Shown here piece after piece: positions 50,661-58,639 of a stretch of DNA of 64,000 bases. Under the pieces are notes generated by a model. That model saw only the letters and a list, made by a program, of their open reading frames with translations. It was not told where the DNA came from and ran no database searches. Origin of the DNA: Pseudomonas sp. (GTDB taxonomy: Bacteria; Pseudomonadota; Gammaproteobacteria; Pseudomonadales; Pseudomonadaceae); NCBI GenBank assembly GCA_007713455.1, contig VMRT01000001.1:62001-126000 (forward strand). The letters run 5' to 3'. Position 1 is the stretch's first letter. Each line of letters begins with the position of its first letter. The translations under genes and the position numbers were made by a program.

Positions 50661-51714
50661 GCTGGATCGCTACATCGGAGTCCATGTCTTTCTCGCGATT
50701 CTGACTGTCCTCGGCATCATCGTGGGTCTGGCTCTGCTATTCGCGTTCATCGATGAATTGAGTGATGTAGAAGGCAGCTACGGGCTGGGCGATGCCCTGC
50801 AGTACGTGCTGCTGACGTCGCCTCGGCGTCTGTATGAAATGCTGCCTATGGCGGCACTGATCGGTTGTTTGATCGGCCTAGGCACGCTTGCCAGCAGCAG
50901 CGAGCTGACCATCATGCGCGCGGCTGGTGTCTCGCTGGGGCGCATCGTGGTCGCGGTGATGAAGCCGATGCTGGTGCTGCTCATTGCCGGCATTCTGATC
51001 GGTGAGTACGTTGCGCCAGCGACCGAGGACATCGCCCAGGCACGGCGCTCCCTGGCGCAGGGCGCAGGCGAGGCGCAGAGCAGCAAGCGCGGCCTGTGGC
51101 ACCGGCAGGAGAACGAGTTCGTGCACGTCAACGCCGTGCAGCCCGGCGGCATGCTGGTGGGGGTGACGCGTTATCGCTTCGATGACGAGCGCCGCTTGCT
51201 GTCGTCCAGCTTTGCCCGTCGCGCCAGCTATCAGGCTGATCACTGGCTGCTCGAGAATATCTCGACCACCCATTTTCGCGGCGATCACACCGAGGTGGTG
51301 CGCACGCCGCAGGAACGCTGGGATGTTCAGCTGACGCCGCAGCTACTCGGGACGGTGGTGATGGAGCCGGAAGCGCTATCAATCACCGGCTTGTGGCGCT
51401 ATATCCACTACCTGGGCGAGCAGGGGTTGAACAACGGTCGTTACTGGCTGGCGTTCTGGACCAAGGTGCTGCAGCCGGCCGTTACCGTTGCGCTGGTGCT
51501 GCTGGCGATCTCGTTCATCTTCGGGCCACTGCGCTCGGTCACGCTTGGTCAGCGCATCTTTACCGGCGTAGTGGTCGGCTTCGTGTTCCGCATTATTCAG
51601 GATTTGCTCGGGCCGGCTAGCCAGGTGTTCGGCTTCTCGCCGTTGCTTGCGGTGGTGCTGCCAGCGGGCATCTGTGCACTCATCGGTGCCTGGTTGCTGC
51701 GTCGGGCGGGATGA
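50653..51714 (+). CDS. lptG: LPS export ABC transporter permease LptG
   Basis: LptG is the partner of LptF. From a GTG at 50653 (GTG GTT AAG CTG GAT) it has 353 residues, beginning KLDRYIGVHVF. GGGAGG lies six bases upstream and fixes the start, which overlaps lptF by eight bases. The six-helix plus periplasmic-domain layout and the C-terminal GVVVGFVFRIIQDLL segment are typical of the family. Confidence 0.94.
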   Translation: MVKLDRYIGVHVFLAILTVLGIIVGLALLFAFIDELSDVEGSYGLGDALQYVLLTSPRRLYEMLPMAALIGCLIGLGTLASSSELTIMRAAGVSLGRIVVAVMKPMLVLLIAGILIGEYVAPATEDIAQARRSLAQGAGEAQSSKRGLWHRQENEFVHVNAVQPGGMLVGVTRYRFDDERRLLSSSFARRASYQADHWLLENISTTHFRGDHTEVVRTPQERWDVQLTPQLLGTVVMEPEALSITGLWRYIHYLGEQGLNNGRYWLAFWTKVLQPAVTVALVLLAISFIFGPLRSVTLGQRIFTGVVVGFVFRIIQDLLGPASQVFGFSPLLAVVLPAGICALIGAWLLRRAG

Positions 51715-51792
51715 CGGGTGCCTCCGGCGCGAACCGCCGGAGGCGCCGTCGACAAGGTTTGGGTCAGTGTTGGTTCGGTGCGCAGAGCAAAG

Positions 51793-52290
51793 TCACTTCT
51801 TGTGAATGTTCTTCGGTAGCTGAACGGCCTGGCTCTCCGAGTACATGTCGTGCCAGGTGCGGTTCTGTTTGTCGAGCAGCATCCACCAATAACCCATGCC
51901 CAGGCACAGCAGCGAAACCAGTGCGATCAGAAAACGCAGAAGCGCCTGCCAAAGATCGATGGCGGTTCCGTCTGCATTCTGAATTCGGATGCCCCAGACC
52001 TGCATGCCCAGCGTTTGGCCGCTGTGGGTCCAGAACTTGGCGAAAAAGCCGAACAGGCTGAACAGCAGCAGCGTCGAGAGCAGGGGGTCGATGTCCAGGC
52101 GGCCGGCATCCGCGAGCTGCTGCAGCTGTTCGCTGCCGTAGAGCAGGCGCAGCAGCACTTGCTGATAGAGCAGTGTCACTACCATCATCAAGGCGATGCA
52201 CAGCAGGCTGTCATAAAACATTGCAGCAAGCCGGCGGACCAGGCCGGCGGCGGGAAACTGGCCCTGCGGGCTGAGCAGGTGTCTGCGCAT
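51793..52290 (-). CDS. RDD-family membrane protein
   Basis: The 165-residue protein has three or four hydrophobic helices. The RDD features are a charged N-terminal segment (AAGLVRRLAAMFYDSLL), then QTLGMQVWGIRIQNADG and the C-terminal RTWHDMYSESQAV. The function of this family is poorly known. It lies convergent to lptG and downstream of the cold-shock gene, separated by a terminator. Confidence 0.87.
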   Translation of the reverse strand: MRRHLLSPQGQFPAAGLVRRLAAMFYDSLLCIALMMVVTLLYQQVLLRLLYGSEQLQQLADAGRLDIDPLLSTLLLFSLFGFFAKFWTHSGQTLGMQVWGIRIQNADGTAIDLWQALLRFLIALVSLLCLGMGYWWMLLDKQNRTWHDMYSESQAVQLPKNIHKK

Positions 52291-52344
52291 TGGGTGTCTC
52301 GATCAAAGAGGTGGGCGGCGCATTCTACGGAATTGCGCGCATAA

Positions 52345-52376
52345 AAAAGCCCCTGATGTTGCCATCAGGGGCTTTT
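52345..52376 (-). terminator. Cold-shock gene terminator
   Basis: AAAAGCCCCTGATG and CATCAGGGGCTTTT are perfect 14-bp arms around a 4-nt loop, 12 bp after the csp stop. A T-run on the minus strand completes it. Confidence 0.9.
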
Positions 52377-52388
52377 CGGAGAAGAGGC

Positions 52389-52601
52389 TTAGCCCAGGAT
52401 CTGAACCTGGTCTGCCTGCATGCCCTTTTGACCTTGCACTGCGACGAAACTGACTTTCTGGCCTTCTTTCAGGCTCTTGAAGCCGTTGCCTTCGATCGCG
52501 CGGAAGTGCACGAACAGATCCGGACCGCTCTCGGGAGTGATGAAACCAAAACCTTTCTCGTCGTTAAACCACTTGACGGTACCGTTCTGACGATTCGACA
52601 T
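52389..52601 (-). CDS. Cold-shock-domain protein (CspA family)
   Basis: From the ATG at 52601 ([20 protein letters not shown]) the protein has 70 residues. It is a single OB-fold with RNP1 KGFGFI and RNP2 LFVHF, which bind single-stranded RNA or DNA. The frame is open to 52724, but that part is the leader. CspA-type genes usually have a long structured leader, which fits the 490-bp region upstream. Confidence 0.94.
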   Translation of the reverse strand: MSNRQNGTVKWFNDEKGFGFITPESGPDLFVHFRAIEGNGFKSLKEGQKVSFVAVQGQKGMQADQVQILG

Positions 52602-53092
52602 GTCTTTGTATCCTTGAAACTCAAAAGTAGAATTGCCCCCGCAGAGCAGGAAGCTGGAACTGGTTGCAAGGAGTAAGAGAGTCGAGCGGAGTAGCGGATC
52701 TGAAGATCTACTGCACCAGGTCACGATTCAACAGCGACCCATGCAAACACAGTGGGCACACTCTACGATAACTCGCCAGGGAATGCCAACCCCTCGGAGC
52801 CATAGAATTTGCCTGTCCAGGCGGCGCCATTTGGCGCTTTTTGACGTGGCTTTGACTCGCCTTATTCGCTGTTGCGAGAGAGACAATGCCACGAGTCGAC
52901 TGCATCGATATCGAGTGTCAGTCTGAGGAAAAGCGATGTAGCTGACGTTGCTTGCCGTGCTGCCGATCCAAATTGTCTGGATGCTTGCATGCGGCTGGTG
53001 CGCTTTGAAGCTTCGCTACGGCGTTAGATTTGCAGGCGATCCGGTTACCCGTTTCGCTAAGCATGCAGCTTTGCTGCGTTGTAGCGATTCAC
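52602..53092. other. csp leader and ancestral flank of tRNA-Leu
   Basis: This stretch of about 490 bp has no credible gene. It holds the csp promoter and leader. Near its right end a dyad, GCAGC-ttt-GCTGC (53065-53077) inside CGCTA...TAGCG, lies just beyond the left att copy. Before insertion of the element this would have been the native 3' flank of tRNA-Leu, possibly with its terminator. Confidence 0.6.
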
Positions 53093-53120
53093 TGATGGTG
53101 CCTCGAGAGAGACTCGAACT
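53093..53120. repeat. Left attachment repeat (remnant tRNA-Leu 3' end)
   Basis: These 28 bases match 62896-62923 in all but one position (53103, T instead of C). The left copy, read on the minus strand, gives TCGAGGCACCA, a perfect partner for the GCCTCGA 5' acceptor strand of the tRNA. It is therefore likely to be the original chromosomal 3' end left behind at the far side of the element. Confidence 0.85.
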
Positions 53121-53181
53121 ACCTTATTTCACCCTCTAACCCCTTGAAACCCTTATGTTCTGCGGGTTCCGCTGTTGCTTT

Positions 53182-53214
53182 GGGTAGAAATTTTGGGTAG
53201 AAATCGGGGTAGAA
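53182..53214 (+). repeat. Three GGGTAGAA repeats before the integrase gene
   Basis: GGGTAGAA(A) occurs at 53182, 53195 and 53207, with 13- and 12-bp spacing, between the att core and the integrase start. Related copies lie at the other end (62831-62868). They look like arm-type integrase sites. They also cover the likely integrase promoter, which suggests self-control. Confidence 0.65.
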
Positions 53215-53260
53215 CGTCCTTCAACGGCGCGAATGATATCAAAGGAAGATCATCAAGGCT

Positions 53261-54562
53261 ATGGCTGATTTTTTGGTTAACAAGGGCGGGATTTGGCACG
53301 TTCGGCTTGATCTACCCGCAGAAGTCCGTGAGGCGTTCGGCGGTCGCCGGGTGCTGACGAAGAGCCTTAAAACTGGCGTAAAGACCGAAGCCCACGCTTT
53401 AAAGCTGAAATGGCTGGATCTCTGGAAGCGCCAGATCAACGACGCACGGACGAAGCCGATTGACGACTTCAGAGAAGAAGCAGCGTATCGGGTCGAGCAG
53501 ATCGACAGGCACGCGCCGAATGCGGTTTACGAGTCCGCCAAGGTGCTGACTGACATCTATCAGCAATACAAGATAAAAAGCCCCGAATTGGGCGAAGAAC
53601 TGCGGCAGATCGTTGCTTTTGAAAGCGAGTATTCTCCTAAAACGCCCTTCATCAAAAAACGCCTTGAAGATTTCGAAAAATACGAAAAAGAGACCCGAGG
53701 CGTTGCACATCGCACGGTTGATAGTCATATCAAGCGATTAAAGTCATTCGATAAATTCCTAAAAGATAACGAAAAAGAACTAAATTTCGACGCTGTGAGC
53801 GAATTTCTTCAAACGCTTGATCTGTCAGCAAAAACCAAAAAGCAATATATTTTTAGTCTTAACGCCTTTTGGAATTTCGCAACGAAGAAAGATCGCGGCT
53901 TTCGGGAGAAATACAAAAATCTAAAAAACCCTTTCAAAGATCACGAATTCACGGAATTACGCCGAGGCACAGCGAGCGACAAAAATCGCAGAGCATTCAC
54001 AAAGCCAGAAATTGAGCGACTTTATAGCGAAGCAAAGAAAGCAGATCGGCAGCGTCTCGCTGATGCAATAAAAATTGCTGCATATACCGGCGCGAGAATT
54101 GAAGAAATTTGTCAATTGCGTGTCGTTGATGTGATTCAGGAAGATGGGATCGACTGTCTACACATACGTGAAGGAAAAACCACGGCAGCAGTGCGGCACG
54201 TTCCGATCCATCCCAAGATCGTTAAAGACATAAAACGGCTAGTAAATTCAAGCGCCGATGGTTTTCTATTGAAGACAGCAGCGGGCGGCAAATACGAGAC
54301 AAAATCGAAAGGGATTTCCTCCGAGTTTTCTATTTTCAAAAAAGCGTTAGGTTTTGATCGTCGTTGTGTTTTTCACAGTTTCCGAAAATCAGTCATTACA
54401 ATGCTTGAACGAGCAGACGCGAAAAACCTCGTTATTATGTCGATTGTAGGACACGAACCGGGCAAGTTTCTAAATATGACTTTTGATCGCTATTCCGAAG
54501 GCCCAACATCGGCAGCTAAATTGATCGCACTGAAACACCTTAATTTCGATTTTACTGTATAA
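53261..54562 (+). CDS. int: Tyrosine recombinase/integrase
   Basis: The 433-residue protein catalyses insertion and excision at tRNA-Leu. It has an N-terminal segment of the DUF6538 type (KGGIWHVRLDLPAEVREAFG), a SAM-like core-binding domain in the middle and a C-terminal catalytic domain. Catalytic residues are visible: Arg in YTGARIEEICQL (about residue 279), H-x-x-R in FHSFRKSVI (about 372-375), the second His in SIVGHEPG (about 396) and the nucleophile Tyr in TFDRYSEG (about 413). AAGG precedes the ATG. It lies next to the left att. Confidence 0.93.
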   Translation: MADFLVNKGGIWHVRLDLPAEVREAFGGRRVLTKSLKTGVKTEAHALKLKWLDLWKRQINDARTKPIDDFREEAAYRVEQIDRHAPNAVYESAKVLTDIYQQYKIKSPELGEELRQIVAFESEYSPKTPFIKKRLEDFEKYEKETRGVAHRTVDSHIKRLKSFDKFLKDNEKELNFDAVSEFLQTLDLSAKTKKQYIFSLNAFWNFATKKDRGFREKYKNLKNPFKDHEFTELRRGTASDKNRRAFTKPEIERLYSEAKKADRQRLADAIKIAAYTGARIEEICQLRVVDVIQEDGIDCLHIREGKTTAAVRHVPIHPKIVKDIKRLVNSSADGFLLKTAAGGKYETKSKGISSEFSIFKKALGFDRRCVFHSFRKSVITMLERADAKNLVIMSIVGHEPGKFLNMTFDRYSEGPTSAAKLIALKHLNFDFTV

Positions 54563-54566
54563 GCCA

Positions 54567-54724
54567 CGGTATAGCGTGCGGTATAAAAAGCGGTATGTTT
54601 TCGAGGTATCAATTACGGTATAAATTTGACATCATATTATAATGTGGTATTTGTATTAGTAGGCTTAATTGAAAAGAATGCGAGCAATACCCTTATACCG
54701 CGAAAATTTCATTTTCACGGTATG
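54567..54724 (+). repeat. CGGTATA repeat array after the integrase gene
   Basis: Eight heptamers related to CGGTATA occur in 158 bp. Seven are direct, at 54567, 54579, 54591, 54604, 54616, 54645 and 54718; one is inverted at 54694-54700. The first five are spaced 12-13 bp, on the same face at slightly more than one helical turn. They fill a 280-bp gene-free gap. Iterons of a replication, excision or regulatory protein are possible; no initiator gene is recognised. Confidence 0.7.
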
Positions 54725-54842
54725 TCTTCGAAACCCTTCGGACTTTCTTGACACAGGGTTATTCTCGAAATTTCTAGCACTTCGTTTGAAATTTGTAAAA
54801 GCAGAAGGAGCCAAAAAATGAACTAATAAAATGAGGTATTGT

Positions 54843-55181
54843 ATGAGTGTAAATAGTTATTTAATTAAAGAGATATTAAAGAGCGTAAAAATTGAAGTAG
54901 AAGATTTAGATGAAAGATTCGACTATGTTTATAGTCACGCTTTCAACGTGAAACTAAATCTTCTGTTAAAGCTTGATGATCTACCATATTTAAGATCTAT
55001 AGATAACTTCAAGAAAGAAATAGGCGAATTCAAAGATATTTTTCAAGGTTTTAAATCGTATATAATATTATGCAACGAAGAATATTGTGATGAGTGGATA
55101 AAATATGGATTGTTTTCTGCTGATATTATAATAGCGAAGCTTGACTATATCGCCTCACTTTATAGCGAGGTGAAATTATGA
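54843..55181 (+). CDS. Hypothetical protein, first gene of the mobilisation operon
   Basis: From the ATG at 54843, with TGAGGT seven bases before it, the product has 112 residues and is predicted to be all helical (MSVNSYLIKEILKSVKIEVE; FGLFSADIIIAKLDYI-like end). No family is recognised. Very AT-rich. Its stop overlaps the next start (ATGA), so it belongs to the relaxase operon and is likely to have a role in transfer or its control. Confidence 0.6.
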   Translation: MSVNSYLIKEILKSVKIEVEDLDERFDYVYSHAFNVKLNLLLKLDDLPYLRSIDNFKKEIGEFKDIFQGFKSYIILCNEEYCDEWIKYGLFSADIIIAKLDYIASLYSEVKL

Positions 55182-55612
55182 GACAGAATAGAACAAAAAA
55201 GACAAGCTTGCTTTGGACGCCCGCAGAGCACGAAAAGATTATCAAAGCAAAAGAAGCCGCAGGCGAAAGATCAATCGCTGATCTTGTGCTTAGATTGATT
55301 GATGATAGTCAAACAATCGTAATCAAAGAATTAAAATCATACGATGATATTTATTCGAAGGCGGGAAACCTCGCAAATCAAATTGCGAAGGCTTTGCACT
55401 TAATCAAAGCAGATCCAAAAAAATACCAAGCATTGATTGCGTATCTTGAAAAAGACAACGCGAGAGTCTTAAACGCTATCGCTGATTTTTCGGAAAAATT
55501 AGACGAAGCGGTTGATGCATATTTTCAGTATGAAGAGAACATCGAGATCGTCGCGCAGCGTGAACTGAGCAAAGCCAAAAAGGAGAAGAACAAAAACAAA
55601 GGTGCGTTATGA
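55178..55612 (+). CDS. MobC/NikA-like relaxosome accessory protein
   Basis: The 144-residue protein has an N-terminal region of ribbon-helix-helix type (KKTSLLWTPAEHEKIIKAKE, then SIADLVLRLIDD), a helical middle with LHLIKADPKKYQALIAYLEKD (read in parts) and a Lys-rich tail. It sits directly before the relaxase with an ATGA overlap, the usual place for a MobC/NikA-type protein that binds oriT and helps nicking. The assignment rests on position and fold pattern, not on strong sequence similarity. Confidence 0.65.
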   Translation: MRQNRTKKTSLLWTPAEHEKIIKAKEAAGERSIADLVLRLIDDSQTIVIKELKSYDDIYSKAGNLANQIAKALHLIKADPKKYQALIAYLEKDNARVLNAIADFSEKLDEAVDAYFQYEENIEIVAQRELSKAKKEKNKNKGAL

Positions 55613-56889
55613 AATTCAAAATACGCACACGACACGCAAATGCACGCTTTACAGTCAAATATATTCAGAAATACGCAAAGCCCGGATCGATGCGCAGCAC
55701 GATCCCAAAATTCGAAAATACAAGCGATTGGGACTATGCGAAATTAGTCGATAAAAAATTCGAACAGGGCAGAGCCAAAGGCCAACAACGCCTTTATTTA
55801 CACCAGATCGTTGCTTTCCACCCTTCCGATTCGCACAAGTCAGATCAAGAACTTTTAGACATTGCAGAGGAATCGCTACAACAAGCGATGCCAGGTAAGC
55901 GTCATTTCGTTATGTCAGTCGAACGCAACACCGAACACCCGCACGTCCACGTTGTGGTTGCTCTGCGCTCACTGGACACGAAGCGCGTCCATCGGGATTT
56001 CGTTGACTACATCGAGATCGGCAAAGAGTTAGAGATCAAGCACGGTCTATACAACGCCGACAGAGCACAAAAACCCAGCCCTTACGCACCTGCACCCAAC
56101 ACGGTTCAGATCGAGCGCAGAACGGGCCAGAAGAGCCTTAAAAACGACATTAAGGACAAGGTAGCCACGGCACTCGAAACAGCCAAGGATACGGCCACTT
56201 TCCTCGACACCCTTGACGCTTTCGGCGTCCAGATCCTTCCAGGTCTAAACGCTGGCGGTCTCTACGGTGCGTCCTTCGCTCTGGACGGGGAGATCTTCAA
56301 AGGCTCGCAATTGAACATTTCAGCGAAGAAAATCAAAGACAAATTTGGAGCAGATCCATTTTTCATATTGCTGATGCAAGACGCAGAGAAAAAAGCAAAG
56401 GCATACGCTGAAAAAAACACATTAGAAGCGCACGGCTCTAAGCCTACGCTTGCGACAAATCTACGCAATCGCACATTAGACAAGCATTTTCAAAGCCCAG
56501 ACGATAGAACGTTCTATTACAAAAACAACAACAAGAAAGCCTTTGAATACGACGCAGAACGAAACGCCGCCTCGTTCGATCATTCGAATTACAAGAACAT
56601 AAAAGCAGCAATGCAGAAAATGTTGGAAAACGGAGCGACAGAACTGCAAGCGTCAGGCTCTGAACGCTTCAAGCAAAAGGCTTGGATCGTAGGAATACAG
56701 AACGGCTACCCTATGGCTGATTTTTATCAGCCCACTCTGGACGACTACGAACAAGCCTTAAAAACTTGTATGAACGAGAAGCAGCGCGAGAAAATAAAGG
56801 AAGAAATGGAGAAACAAAAACAAAAAGAAAGAGAGAAGCAAGAGCACGAAAAGCAAAAACCGCAACATCGAATAAAGTTAAAAATATAA
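55609..56889 (+). CDS. Relaxase with C-terminal LPD7-like domain
   Basis: The 426-residue protein begins with a relaxase domain. Candidate catalytic Tyr residues are Y18 and Y22 in VKYIQKYAKPGS. The metal motif is HPHVHVVV (H110, H112, H114), and LYLHQIVAFHPSD precedes it. The pattern is nearest to MOBP-type relaxases. Residues about 305-385 (FYYKNNNKKAFEYD, ASGSERFKQKAWIVG, ADFYQPTLDD) fit an LPD7 domain. The tail is a charged coiled coil. Relaxases nick oriT and stay bound to the 5' end during transfer. No coupling-protein gene is present. Confidence 0.82.
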   Translation: MKFKIRTRHANARFTVKYIQKYAKPGSMRSTIPKFENTSDWDYAKLVDKKFEQGRAKGQQRLYLHQIVAFHPSDSHKSDQELLDIAEESLQQAMPGKRHFVMSVERNTEHPHVHVVVALRSLDTKRVHRDFVDYIEIGKELEIKHGLYNADRAQKPSPYAPAPNTVQIERRTGQKSLKNDIKDKVATALETAKDTATFLDTLDAFGVQILPGLNAGGLYGASFALDGEIFKGSQLNISAKKIKDKFGADPFFILLMQDAEKKAKAYAEKNTLEAHGSKPTLATNLRNRTLDKHFQSPDDRTFYYKNNNKKAFEYDAERNAASFDHSNYKNIKAAMQKMLENGATELQASGSERFKQKAWIVGIQNGYPMADFYQPTLDDYEQALKTCMNEKQREKIKEEMEKQKQKEREKQEHEKQKPQHRIKLKI

Positions 56890-56899
56890 ATGCAGCTTT

Positions 56900-57277
56900 T
56901 TAGCTGCAATTCAAATTTGCAGAAGTTTGACGCTCTTGAATATATCGATTCGTCTCTTCAATGTCTGATTTTCTAACTTCGTCTGCTTCGTGTCCAAAAA
57001 CGCTATAATCTTTATTTTTTTTGCTGTATTTCATACGCCAAGCAATTTCAGCTTGTGCCCGCGCTTTTCTTTCTTGACAGTCTTTAAGCATATACGCTTT
57101 CAAGCGCTCTTCTTTCTTTCGTTGATTGTCTTGCTTTCGTTGCTCAATAGCGATTTGCGTGTCTATTTTGCTTTGCTTGTCAAATTGCCCATAACCTAAA
57201 ATTAACGCAACTAATCCCCCAAAAAATAGAACGTGGGCAGCGGTCCACGTCTTTTGAACAGCGTTGCCGCCGCTCAT
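56900..57277 (-). CDS. Small membrane-anchored protein, last gene of the six-gene operon
   Basis: The 125-residue protein has one hydrophobic helix (about 14-31, AAHVLFFGGLVALILGYG) and then a long charged helical part (KQDNQRKKEERLKAYMLKD). It ends with two Cys. The likely topology is a membrane anchor with a cytosolic coiled coil. The start overlaps the preceding stop (ATGA). The function is unknown. Confidence 0.65.
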   Translation of the reverse strand: MSGGNAVQKTWTAAHVLFFGGLVALILGYGQFDKQSKIDTQIAIEQRKQDNQRKKEERLKAYMLKDCQERKARAQAEIAWRMKYSKKNKDYSVFGHEADEVRKSDIEETNRYIQERQTSANLNCS

Positions 57278-57756
57278 TTACAAACCCCGGTATAACCTAC
57301 TACATATGAAAAATTGGCCGCTTTTGTCGCGTTCATTAAAGCGATAGAACGAGCATTATTTTCATCTTCTACGCCCGCACAAAACGGAAAATATAGAGAT
57401 TTTGGAGCAGTAAAACGAATGCGGCAAGTTGGACTTGTGTCGTTTGGAATGTCGTGAAATTCAACATATTCAAATACACCGTCAACGACATTATTCGCTA
57501 TGAACGATCTCGCTTCACTCTCACGAGCAAAACAAGCCAGTTCTGGCGTTAACGCTGGGGCCTCTGGCTCTGCCGGTATGTCAGGCGTTGGCTCAGGCGC
57601 TGGATTTGTTGGATTTACACCATTTTTCACGATTTGAATTGATCCATTAGGAAGGCTACCGCCTCCGCTTACTTCTAGCGGAATCTGTATCATATATTCA
57701 GCATTTGCAAACGCTGACGCTGTTAAAATTGCTATTGTTAATATTGTCTTTTTCAT
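57274..57756 (-). CDS. Secreted Pro-rich protein of the six-gene operon
   Basis: From the ATG at 57756, with AAGGAG seven bases upstream, the product has 160 residues. It has a clear signal peptide (MKKTILTIAILTASAFANAE), a Gly/Pro-rich linker (PAPEPTPDIPAEPEAPA) and a C-terminal domain with four Cys, which could form disulfides in the periplasm. No family is recognised. It could be a surface or envelope component. Confidence 0.65.
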   Translation of the reverse strand: MKKTILTIAILTASAFANAEYMIQIPLEVSGGGSLPNGSIQIVKNGVNPTNPAPEPTPDIPAEPEAPALTPELACFARESEARSFIANNVVDGVFEYVEFHDIPNDTSPTCRIRFTAPKSLYFPFCAGVEDENNARSIALMNATKAANFSYVVGYTGVCK

Positions 57757-57758
57757 AA

Positions 57759-57893
57759 TCAAATCTCCTTAGTTTTTTTGTTTGTTAATTTCTTAAAAAA
57801 TTGCTTTAAGTGTAAATGCCAGATCACAACGCTAAAAATCACATAGGGCACAACCTTAAAAAATATCTGTAAGTAAAATTCTATATCGCTCAT
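57759..57893 (-). CDS. Small membrane protein, 44 residues
   Basis: An ATG at 57893, preceded by GGAG at nine bases, opens a frame MSDIEFYLQIFFKVVPYVIF. The single hydrophobic helix is followed by a basic tail (HLKQFFKKLTNKKTKEI). The stop TGA overlaps the ribosome site of the next gene. It is too short for usual gene calling but well placed in the operon. Confidence 0.6.
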   Translation of the reverse strand: MSDIEFYLQIFFKVVPYVIFSVVIWHLHLKQFFKKLTNKKTKEI

Positions 57894-57916
57894 ATTGTTT
57901 TTCTCCATTTTGTTAG

Positions 57917-58630
57917 TTAAAAATTAACGCCCACCTTTTGCAACGTGTCGAGAAACATCGACGCGGTATGTGGTAAATCTATGATTAAGGCGGACGAAAT
58001 CATTGTTATTATGGGCTTTCCATAGCCATTATCTTTTGTTCCGTTGCTGACTTGATGAAGCCCGTAAATACCCACCATAAAATAAATGAACCCTATGCAC
58101 TGAAAAATCCCAACGATTAAACGCATACTGTTCTTTAATTCTGTTGCTATTCCATCGCCTGATAGTTTTTCTACACGCTCAGCCAATTCTCCGCCAATTT
58201 CTGACATTTCATCGCTATAACATTGATCATTTACGCCCGCGTCATCGACCATAAAACATATTGATTCGTCTCCCTCAATCTTCCACAAAGACGAAATAAG
58301 TTCTTGCGCGAGATAGATATTGAAGAAGAAAGTCGCGGCGACAAAAGTCATTATTACGCCGAACTTTTTGGAAGGGTTTTTTTCGTCTACCATCTGCTTC
58401 ATTTTAAGCCCGGCGACGATGAACAACATCACGCCCATAAACGGCGAGAATTTCCATAAGATGTTTAAGAAGGCCGCTATTAAATCAGCCCTATATTGAA
58501 GCGATTCGCTTGATGTTATTTCTCTGTCGAGACTGTCAGCAAACGCAAAAATTGGCAGGAAAACGAGCAATAGAACAATTAATCTTGCTACTCTTGTATT
58601 GTTTGCTTTAGTAAAAAATTCATTGCTCAT
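57917..58630 (-). CDS. Multi-TM protein, possibly IcmC/IcmD-type secretion subunit
   Basis: The 237-residue protein has an N-terminal signal-like helix (LIVLLLVFLPIFAFA) and four further helices in two pairs. The pair around GVMLFIVAGLKMKQMVDEKN and the pair around GFIYFMVGIYGLHQV can be aligned over about 50 residues. This suggests an internal duplication. Each half loosely resembles the two-helix pattern of IcmC/DotE, IcmD/DotP and TraQ/TraR of I-type type IV secretion (short loop with Lys/His, then P-hydrophobic helix). The resemblance is by eye only. Confidence 0.5.
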   Translation of the reverse strand: MSNEFFTKANNTRVARLIVLLLVFLPIFAFADSLDREITSSESLQYRADLIAAFLNILWKFSPFMGVMLFIVAGLKMKQMVDEKNPSKKFGVIMTFVAATFFFNIYLAQELISSLWKIEGDESICFMVDDAGVNDQCYSDEMSEIGGELAERVEKLSGDGIATELKNSMRLIVGIFQCIGFIYFMVGIYGLHQVSNGTKDNGYGKPIITMISSALIIDLPHTASMFLDTLQKVGVNF

Positions 58631-58639
58631 ATTTCCCCA

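Noticed and set aside
52948..53139. A short plus-strand frame between csp and the left att copy
   Set aside because: It runs across the att repeat and encodes no recognisable protein; it lies in the ancestral tRNA flank.
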